64,000 bases of DNA from Tubulanus polymorphus (lineage: Eukaryota; Nemertea; Palaeonemertea; Tubulaniformes; Tubulanidae). The DNA is taken from positions 434,001 through 498,000 of the forward strand of contig NC_134036.1 in NCBI RefSeq assembly GCF_964204645.1, written 5' to 3'. Below the pieces are notes generated by a model, which saw only the letters and a program-made list of their open reading frames with translations, was not told the DNA's origin and did not search any database. The position numbers and the translations under genes are program-made. Positions 1 through 9,800 of this stretch are shown one piece after another (position 1 is the stretch's first letter; the number at the start of each line of letters is the position of its first letter).

Positions 1-359
1 AGCTTATAGAGCACTGAGACTGGAGACTGTCGACACCATTTCTAGAACTGCATGAAGGAACTTGAGTCGACTCAATATCAACTCTGGCCAGTCAGCTTTT
101 CATCTTTTGATCTTAAAATAGGGATTGACCCTGTGATTTATTTGATTGGTAAATTTCGTTTGATTTTTTGATTTGGTGTCCCTTACAAACCCACCACACC
201 TGCCGGGAAAGAAACAGGGGGTTTGATTTTGAAATCGGAAATCGAAGTACAAATATAGTTGTGTGATCGGCGGTCGAGTTCACAGAATTTTTTGTTTAAA
301 TCGAAGTACATAATTTGAAATTTTCGGTTCCGGTTCATTCTAACAATCTTAGCCACTGG
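1..359. other. Non-coding DNA, intron of the KRAB-like gene
   Basis: No exon of the minus-strand KRAB-like gene can be seen here, although this stretch should be part of its second intron. An open minus-strand frame of about 64 codons runs from the minisatellite into this region, but it has no recognisable domain. A fair minus-strand acceptor (pyrimidine run ending in cag near position 200) is followed by a short frame with a stop, so no exon was called. Confidence 0.5.
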
Positions 360-1330
360 ACATAGGGCACAAGCCAACTCAATTAGTTTGTCTCAGTGAC
401 TGGACACAAGGCACAAGCCAGCTCAATTAGTTAGTCTCAGTGGCTGGACACAAGGCACAAGCCAGCTCAATTAGTTTGTCTCAGTGACTGGACACAGGAC
501 ACAAGCCAGCTCAATTAGTTTGTCTCAGTGACTGGACACAAGGCACAAGCCAGCTCAATTAGTTAGTCTCAGTGGCTGGACACAAGGCACAAGCCAGCTC
601 AATTAGTTTGTCTCAGTGACTGGACACAGGACACAAGCCAGCTCAATTAGTTTGTCTCAGTGACTGGAGACAGGGGCACAAGCCACCTCAATGAGTTTGT
701 CTCAGTGACTGGGCACAGGGCACAAGCCACATCAATTAGTTTGTCTCAGTGGCTGGACACAGGTCACAAGCCACCTCAATTAGTTTGTCTCAGTCACTGG
801 ACACAGGGGACAAGCTAGCTCAATTAGTTTGTCTCAGTGGCTGGACACAGGGCACAAGCCAGCTCAATTAGTTTGTCTCAGTGGCTGGACACAAGGCACA
901 AGCCACTTCAATGAGTTTGTCTCAGTGACTGGAGACAGGGGCACAAGCCTCCTCAATTATTTTGTCTCAGTGACTGGACACAGGGCACAAGCCACTTCAA
1001 TTAGTTTGTCTCAGTGACTGGACACAGGTCACAAGCCACCTCAATTAGTTTGTCTCAGTGACTGGACACAGGGGCACAAGCCACCTCAATTACTTTGTCT
1101 CAGTGACTGGGCACAGGGCACAAGCCACCTCAATTAGTTTGTCTCAGTGACTGGACATAAGGCACAAGCCACCTCAATGAGTTTGTCTCAGTGACTGGGC
1201 ACAGGGCACAAGCCACATCAATTAGTTTGTCTCAGTGGCTGGACACAGGTCACAAGCCACCTCAATTAGTTTGTCTCAGTGACTGGGCACAGGGCACAAG
1301 CCAGCTCAATTAGTTTGTCTCAGTAATCAT
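360..1330. repeat. 44-bp minisatellite, copy 1 (about 22 units)
   Basis: Tandem units of about 44 bp contain the phrases CTCAATTAGTTTGTCTCAGT, GGCTGGACACA and GGCACAAGCCA. Variants differ at a few positions (tgactgg/tggctgg, acaagg/acaggg/acagga). Near 400-660 three variants repeat in the same order twice, giving a ~132-bp higher-order unit. The array lies inside the intron that follows the KRAB-like exon. The same family forms a second array at 47700-48735. Confidence 0.97.
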
Positions 1331-1475
1331 GGGTTGAGCTTCACTGAAATAAGAACATTAGTCAGAACGACACAAGGACTATAGAGCCTGATGGATGCTT
1401 CAAGAACTGTGTGAACTGCACATCCCCTGCTATAGTGATAAAACATTGATGAGGAATTGTTTGCATTGTCGTTAC

Positions 1476-2120
1476 CTAAACATTTCAGCATTTCATAATT
1501 CCGACGAACGTTTCCCAAATGAAGTCTTTCGTACGCGCCGATTTTCTTCCATTCGGTTTCCGTGAAAAATTCCTCGATCGTCAAATTTTCCACTTCCTCT
1601 AACTTTGCTTTATCGACCCCTGGGAAACCGTCAATCGTCTCTCCCGAACCACTACCGGCGCTACTGATATCGGCGCGCTAAAAAATAATGAGAAAATATA
1701 CTTGTAAAGGGAGAAAAAGATTTACTTCTCACAAACACCAATGTTCCCAGGGTTGCACATATCCTTATGCAAATGTTATTGTTTTATCCAACTGCCTTTC
1801 TTGGGTTTCTTGCCTCGGCCCCCCCAGGGGTTGTTTTGCTCATTTTTTTGGGATGCAATTCTACTCGTTTCTATCATCTATTTTCAGGTTTTTCAATGTT
1901 TACTTTTCTAAGTACACAACGTACATTAATTTGGAAATATCGAGCAGTTCCAAAACGCTCAGAATCCATGAGAAAAGAGACCAATTTTTCTTGAAAACTT
2001 TTTGAGAAGGATCGACTTTTTTACTCCGTTTTTGACCCAATTAATCACAATAAATCACTCTTAATAACAATGAATATGAAACCTGAAACTAAAAATCAAT
2101 CTTACTTCCTCTGTAGACAT
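1476..2120 (-). CDS. PRDM9/SSX-type KRAB-domain protein, N-terminal exons (partial)
   Basis: Two coding exons are visible: exon 1 at 2106-2120 (five codons, MSTEE, then a GTAAG donor) and exon 2 at 1476-1677 (acceptor tttttag; donor TTAG/GTAACG; ends in phase 1). Together they give 72 residues plus one base. Residues 6-37 are low-complexity and acidic. Residues 38-72 form a KRAB-like box: FF at 42-43, EW at 47-48, G52, E55 and the stretch NVRRNYEMLKCL at 61-72. This resembles the KRAB-related domain of PRDM9 and SSX, where an EW pair is followed by a conserved NVKRNYxxL segment; the exon also ends where the mammalian KRAB-A exon ends. The family knowledge is that PRDM9 carries KRAB, SSXRD, PR/SET and zinc fingers and marks meiotic recombination sites. 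Which domains follow here is unknown, because the gene runs off the left edge. The KRAB call is good; the PRDM9 assignment is an inference. Confidence 0.65.
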
Positions 2121-2330
2121 TTTAATCAGACGATTACAAACGATTTCAATTTCAATTCGAGCGTCTGCCAGCGGTTACGCACTCCACAGTAAAGTGTACT
2201 ACTGCGCACGCGCGATGTGTACTATCACCACCACGAATAAACCTATCCTCGCCTGCCGCGGTCTGTGTTACTCGTTGATAGGTTTGCTCCGCACTCCGGG
2301 CTCAGTTTCGACCGGATCAACCTCTCATTT
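2121..2330 (-). promoter_or_regulatory. Putative promoter/5' UTR of the KRAB-like gene
   Basis: This segment, directly upstream of the start codon at 2120, is richer in G+C and CpG than its surroundings (for example the CGCACGCGCGATG stretch near 2205). No TATA box is evident. A short inverted repeat, AAACCTATC at 2239-2247 and GATAGGTTT at 2277-2285, lies within it. The promoter role is inferred from position and composition. Confidence 0.35.
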
Positions 2331-2366
2331 CATAAATCTTCGAACCTAGGCCGATATTCGGGTAGT

Positions 2367-2583
2367 TTAGAGGATGGCGTCGATGAATTGAAGGTCCAAA
2401 GCAACACCGTGATCCAGTGATTCGTGATCCATTGAAAATTCGGTTGTACCATCGATTGTGCCAGCAGAATAATCAGCCTGTTGGTTGAGGCTGCCGATTT
2501 ACCAGGTTGATGATGATAAAGAGTTCTCGTGCTATCCTTATATCGACTGCGTCGGCTTTCTTTCCGGCTCGCGTAACGGGCAT
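2367..2583 (-). pseudogene. Possible broken coding remnant, unrecognised
   Basis: On the minus strand an ATG in good context (AAG before it) at 2583 opens a 36-codon frame beginning MPVTRAGKKADAVDIRIARE. A second frame, overlapping it and ending at 2367, runs ~40 codons with a plausible acidic C-terminal composition (ends DLQFIDAIL then stop). The two frames cannot be joined by a normal intron, so if this was a gene it carries a frameshift. I do not recognise the product, and chance open frames are a real alternative. Confidence 0.2.
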
Positions 2584-2589
2584 CTTGGT

Positions 2590-3887
2590 TTCTTGCAAAA
2601 ATTCGGTTCAGATGATTAGATTGAAAATGTTTGCCATATCAAAACAGACATGATTTGAAAAGCAGTGATTGCACTCAAACAATGAGTTTTTCAACACCTC
2701 TACAGCCTCATGTGGATTCAGGCTGCGATTTTGTGCCCGTCACAAGCGTATGGGGCTCTCACCGGTTTGAAATGTTTGATACGACATTTTAAAAACCATG
2801 TCTGCAAATAGCGTTGGGTTTGAAACTATTATGGAATTTCAACTCGCCCTCTAAAGACTGCAGATATCGTGTGCATTTTTTCTAATGAAATATTGAATAG
2901 ACAATAACTATACCGTTTATTTAAAATTCACATTAATTTATTTAACAAATATATCGATTATACATTGAAACGAGATGATAGAATTTAAAGACAGGATAAA
3001 AATGATTGACTCAATAATTTGCGGCATTTTGCTGGAACATAACTTTCCATTCAGAAGTAGGTCCCCAATGAGATATGATTTGATTTTTGCCAATTTAAAC
3101 ATTTACATTTATTAGATTAATCGTCGATTAAATATAGACATATATCGATTACAGTATACGAGAGCGGGGAATATTAATATTTTGAACACAAAATCGACCA
3201 CATTTAGTTGAAAAAACAGTATCGTGTAAAAATATACATTAACAATTAATTTTGACCATTTACACTTTACACAACAATTAACAACATTACGCACAATGTG
3301 TTCACGATCACGTGGGGGAATATTCAAGGTCAGGTACCCGTTAGGTTTAACCGTCGCCATCTTTATTTTCATTTTTTCATCACATTGAAAGTATACATGT
3401 TTACATATACGGATAAATCGTAATCACAATTATAATTAAGATGTAATAATTATATATTTACATAAATCATGTACACATTTTGTTTTTACACAGTTTGTGT
3501 TTTTTCAGTTGAAAATGGCAGTAAAAATAACGATTTATGATAAAATTTAACCAAACATTAAATAATTGTATGCGTTTTGCGTTGCGCAAGCCTAATTTAA
3601 AAAAAAAAAGAATGCCTTGTCCTTAAGGGACCCGCACTGTTTGTTTCATTGTTAAAATTTCTACCCAGTTTTTAGGGTTCAATAAAATGTAAAAATATAA
3701 AACGGGAGATTGTGTGCGTTACTGTGACAACCCGTTACTATGACAACCCATCCCTGAATGTGATAAGACCTGCGCATGTGTGGAGAGGTCTGATGATATG
3801 TTGCCACTGTGAGAAATGGCTGCTTTGTCGCACATATAGGTGTCGCTGTCAGATCTTGTAGGCCACTAGATGGCGCTGCTTGTTCAT
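2590..3887. other. AT-rich DNA downstream of the aminopeptidase stop
   Basis: No gene is recognised. Part of this will be the 3' UTR of the minus-strand aminopeptidase, whose stop codon is at 3888-3890. Minus-strand AATAAA-like hexamers occur here, but none can be chosen as the poly(A) signal by eye. Confidence 0.5.
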
Positions 3888-6800
3888 TCATCGTTTATTG
3901 TTTAACTGTAGCCAATCGGAAATAGTTTTGAAGTTATTTTCCATCCATTTAACATTCGATGCCATCAAGGCCAAGGCATTGTTCGCTTCATTGCGGGCTT
4001 TGCCGTCTGGCGGTTGTTTTCGGAATAATTCTTCGACCTGAAATAAAGAATTTATTTCATTGAAAAATTCTAACCTGACTAACGGTTGCTGCTCATCAAA
4101 AGTATACATGAAACACCAATGTAACATTTCTATGTCGATGTATCCAATTTCTGGGTTCAGTTTTTCCAATTGGCTCCACGATGTACTAACCTGATTTTGT
4201 TCATATTTGGTGTTTAATTTTGAGGTACCGTGAGTAACCACGCTCCGCAACACAAAATTATCATTGCGGAATCTACAATTAAAATCATAATCAACAACTT
4301 GAATGAAATAGTAATCTTTTCAAATCTTCGCTCCGAAGATGCTTTGTATTCTTGGAGTGAATTCCAATTGATTCTTTTGATACCTTTCATTTAACTGTTT
4401 CCATTTCGTCAACATAAACATGTAAGCAACATTCTGCCCTAGGGGTGTTGATGACAGGTAACCAAACACCACTCTGATATCCTGTTGTCTTATCTTCTTA
4501 TTATCAAAACACCAATTCGCGTATCTAGACAAATTATCAAAGTTATGACGAATACAAATTTGACAAAATAATGGAATATTTTTGAAGATGCCTTTTACAG
4601 TCCTTGTTCCAAACGAATAGCTGGACTATAGATCTACATCAAGCTTACCTCCACAGTAACCACGGTTCTCTGGTATGCGCCAAAGCCATCATCATCGTTT
4701 CTCTTTCGGACGCTACGTTCGTCGATTGAGACTTATTCCATAGAAAATCCCATTCGTCTGAACTGCCCTGGCTGATACCGGTAGCGTATACTGTCAAAGC
4801 ATAGTCGGGTTCGACTCTGAAATTAAAATCCGACATAAATATCTCAACGACCAGAAGAACATGTTCATCATAGAAATCTGAAATCTGTTCGAAAGGAGCT
4901 ACTTACGGTTTCCCATTTTCCATCCAATCTTTGAAGGCTTTTTGTGCATATTGTACCGCCTCAGGTACTCCCAGACGGCAAGCAGAATCCAATAGAGTTA
5001 TCTTCAAATTTCTACACGAAATTAAAAAAATACTTCGATATAAGTTTCATTAGTCATCACAATGATTTATGAATAAACCTCGCAGAACATAAGAACATGT
5101 TTATGTTACCTTTCAGGGAGGTTCCCCTTAGGACGTCCGGTTCCAACACCCAACCTTCGGAACTGCGGAGCTACCAACCTTCTCATGAATTTCTGAAAAA
5201 AAACATTCATTTATTCATTACTAACAAAACCTCAATCTGAATTATTATTCAAGCATCTATCACCACGGTTCCCTGTACCTTAAATTCGCCATAGATTTCA
5301 CTGCGACAAACCATTCCTTCTATAAACGCTATCGAATTTATAAACGTCTTCCACGGGACGAAATCTTCCTCTTTGTCCAAATATGACGATATGTTCAACG
5401 CGATCTTATAGTCCAATTTACCAGCCCTGGAAAACAATGGTGAAAATAGGCATAGCCGTTTCTGACATTCGGCCCGCAGTTGCTGAAGTTGGTTAAAGAT
5501 AACCAGTGGATGAATACCATAGTAACAATGAACTTTTGATTGTCACTATATCAATTATCCACTGGTTAACTCTAACCAACTTTCCAGCAACTGCAGCCTC
5601 AGCTGGTTTAGAATTGAAGAGTATAATTTTACCTAGCCAGATTGAAGGCATCATTGATGAGACCTGCTCGATTTGCAGATGCAATCACCTAATATGAAAT
5701 ATAGATATTCATTACTTAGCGGATATAAAATGAAACATGTATGTCAGCAGTTTTTAACGCTGAAATTCATACCGTTCTATCACGTTGTAGCTGCTCAATA
5801 AGTTTCTGCCATAGTCCGACATCGTAATTCACTCGGTAGAATCCATTATGATCCCAGTTTCCTACTATCCACGCATTATCAGGCACATAGATTTCACCTA
5901 CAGAAACAAGATACCAGTTCAAGTTTGAATCCAACTCATACGCCAGTCTGGGGCTGCAGTCGCTCAAAGGTTGGTTAAAGATAACCCGTGTATATAGTAA
6001 CTATGAGCTTTTAACTGCCACTATGTCAACCTATCCACTGGTTATACTATGACCAACTTTTCACCAACTGCTGCAGCCTCTGTTGTGTAAAGCTCAGATG
6101 TGTCTTAGGTCAAACCTGAGGTCAAACGTAACCAATGTGTCCTCGGCGTTAGATTGTCTTGTGTTATATATTGAAAAGGAATGAACCATTTGTACCTATG
6201 TAAAAATAATCAATGCATGACTGACAACAACTTTTGGAAAAAGGAAACTATCAGTTGGTTTTATTTGATTGTCTACCAGTCGTTTTGCTTACCCATATGG
6301 ACTGTCAGTTGGATTATAAACCTGGTCAGGGTTCAATAAGAACCTCTCTTGTTCTAGTAGTATTCTGTCATTACCGAGACGTTTAATGGTAATAACCGGG
6401 AATCCCATCTGTCGCGTCCATGTGTCCATGATTTCACCAATATCATATTCCAGATTGGAAACCTATGTAAACAAAGTTGGAAGTGAATGTGACAAACAGG
6501 AAAGATTTTGTCGTCGTTAGTTTAATTAAGAATGTCTCATAAAACGTTGCCTTATTATTTACCTCTTCAAATGCGTGCCAAAGATCTATCATTTCAGCAT
6601 TACGATACATGTATCTATTTACATATTTCTGAAGGCCTCTTTTGAAGTTTTCCCAGCCGAGGAAGCCCCTCAGCATCCTCAAAGTTGCCAGACCCTATAT
6701 CGTTCAAGTATGTAACGGGAGATGTTATGTCTATACTAAAAATTGATAGGTTTATCAAAAAAGTGTTATTGATAGTGGTCACCTTATCGTAGGAGATAGA

Positions 6801-9800
6801 ATCGAAAAACTGCACAATATCATCGGGGTCCTCGATAGGGGCAGAGACCGGATGTGACGTAATCAGCGAGTCTTTCGTCATCACAGCGAATACACTGTCA
6901 ATCAACTGCAGATCGTGCTACAGAAACCAATAGAAACCGTAACAATGATCTTCTTAATGCATGGCATTAGACAAAAGCGGAACATGGATCATTGTCTTAC
7001 CACTTTCCATGACGGGTAGATATAGTCCATAGCGAAATACATTAGTGTACTGGCGAAACCTTCGTTTAACCAAAGGTCCTCCCACCATTTCATCGTAACC
7101 ATGTTCCCGAACCACTATATGAGAAACCAAAATATTGCTGTTTGTTCATTTTTATCTTTTTGTTTCAATTCATAATCAACTTGATTATCTTCCGTTTGTC
7201 TTAAACGTACTTACAGTATGCGCCACCTCGTGGGCAACTACTAAAGTGACGAAGTATTTATTCGACAATGCGGATCGTTCTGGGTCGAATAACAGGGCGG
7301 TCTGGCGGTAGATTATCAAACCCCAATTCTCCATCGCTCCAGCCGCGAAATCCGGAGAGGCGACCTGATCTAACATATAATGCAATCGATAGAACTAATA
7401 ATATATAACAATACTCGTCACGTTTACGACTGTCTGATTGGATATCGTCTAATGATTCAACCTCTCACCTGATTTAGGAACAGTGTCGTTCAATTGGAAA
7501 TAATCCGTAAAAAATTCGTAGCACTTTCTCGAAACGTTCAGAGCGTATCCAGTTTGATTGTAGGCTTCCGGTTGGGCCCAAATACGTATCTGCGAATAAC
7601 GAGACACTATTTTTAAGACCTTCTCTTGAATTCAAGTGCCTAGACCATCGTGTATCAGGTTTCTAACATTACAATGCCTGGGGAACCCCTACAAACTGCT
7701 GTTCTTCTGGCCAGGGACTCGGGGTGTGGCTACTATGAGCTGGTTCAACTATTTTTTTGTTTTTACGGTGGTGACCTTTTCAAACTCATGCATGGTTTGC
7801 CTGGGATACGTAATTTCCTGCTCATGTAACTTACTTTTGGTCCGATTCCACCGGAACCTTCGCGGAAAGTAAAATCCGAAATGACAAATGCAAGTAGATA
7901 TGAAGACATCCTGGGAGTATCGGCAAAATCCGCTTTTATCCAACCATCAGGGAGAGTTGTGTTTCTAATCGAAGGCATATTGGATAATGCCGTGTAACCT
8001 ATCATAGAAAAACAGCATAATCATCAATAATATCATTAGAATAATCATCAGCAGATTTTAGTGTGACTGTGTTAGAGTTTTGTTAGCTAACCCGGTTGGT
8101 GAATCAGTGATATTCCATAAATAGCTTTCATAGCCGGTTCATCGAAACATGGGAATACGCTACGAGCGTCGATGGCCTGCAACTGCGACGCGAGAAGGTA
8201 CCTGAAAAAAATCAGTTGAAAACTAAATTCCAGAATGAGCATTTGTACGGATTATGTGGTCTTTCATTGCTCTCTTGAGTCGTCATGAAAAATTTGTTCA
8301 TGTTGTGTGCTCATTGCTTTTCCGATGTGACAGTCGAATTAGTCTTTCTCGGAAGATCACCACTCCCCTCATTGGCCGAGAAGCCATCACGTCCAGGGTT
8401 GTCTCATCATACAGTCGGTTGTCTGCGTATACGCGCAGTGACAATTAGTCAAATTAATTCTGGTATCATTGTCAGGATTGTGTTGTCCTGAATCAAGGTA
8501 AACGTAACTTTTGTAAAAGGCAGTTTGTCATTCAGAGAGGCAGACAAGGACAGAGAGAAAGGCGGTCCTTGGTGATACGTGAATGTTCGATTTACCAAAC
8601 ACTTGAAACGACTTGTGATAAATAATGATTGATAAAGTAGAAATAGTAAAAGACAAATATCTTTTTGGACAGAGCGGGAGTGGTGCACTGTTGAAAATTT
8701 TGTTTGCTGTTTTGGACAAGAACCCAAGTGACTGCACAATATCCCCGTTCGCCAGTTCGCGCAAATGACTTGAAGACAGTATGAGAAGAGTCTCTGAGAG
8801 AGGCAGTAATTGAGTTTTGTCAATTTGCCGTTTATCAAGGTAATTTGCTGTGTAGAACAGCTCGCTTGTTTCCAGGCGCTGAAGTGCTGCTAATGAGTTT
8901 CGTTGACAACATCTCCCGGCGCCAACAATCGTGAAGGCTTTAGTTTGAAATTCGAACGTAACGACAAAACCAAGTATGCCGCGCACTACCTTATCGAAAC
9001 ATTTAGGGACTGCAATTTTTATTTGCACAAGAAAGTGTCCTACAAATTGAATAATTAATGAAATGATTTGGTTACTTTAGTTGAGAGTATTTACATAAAC
9101 TAGTGACTGTATGGGTTTGAATATAGATTTAATAGGCCTACCTGAAACTTCCATTTACTGGGAACCCGGGCTCTCTCTAAACTCATTAGTGGAAGCCCTT
9201 CAAGTGGTGGTTTAAGAGTATGATGCAAATATTTCATATTCAAATCACTCTCGGCGCATCGAGGCCAAAACATTTTGCTTCCAAAATTAATGATATAAGC
9301 TTACAGATTGAATGAATACTTATGCATTCCAAAAATCTTCAGTTTGAAGATGAACAACATACACAACATTCTTGGCAGGTCCCACTAAAGTGTCGCTTGA
9401 ATTGCTCTATCAAATATTGTTATATCTGTTGCAGTATTCGATGTTTGTCCTGAAAAGTTTAATGACAAATATCTCACACTTTCGTTTCTGTGTCATTTGC
9501 TTGTATTCGATCATAAGTACTGTTACATGCACGGTGTAGTGTGTCGGCAATGTGACAGTTTGACGGAGCACTACCTTTACTCCCACCTTCAAAGCATTTC
9601 AACTCAAATGGCATGATTTTTTTTTCAAAGTGACTTAGCTTCCGTTGTATCTTGGAGTACACCATTTGTTAATGCCGATGCGATCTGTTTTTCTGTGCAT
9701 GGACCCATCATGTTGCAAAAGAGGTAGGCCCAAAGGCACCTCATTTGCAACATGACCACAACAATCCTGGACAACAACTGAATATCCGATATCATTTCAG

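Noticed and set aside
360-1330. CRISPR-like reading of the 44-bp array
   Set aside because: Units are directly adjacent without unique spacers and the genome is clearly eukaryotic; it is a minisatellite.
4320-4532. Aminopeptidase exon 17 read through to a stop at 4320
   Set aside because: Splicing at AAAG/GTATC (4384) to 4272 restores the family sequence of the C-terminal helical domain and fits the phase; the read-through tail is not family-like.
8449-9028. Overlapping minus frames of 129 and 166 codons in aminopeptidase intron 1
   Set aside because: No recognised domain, two competing frames and no splice context; possible old insertion but not supportable.
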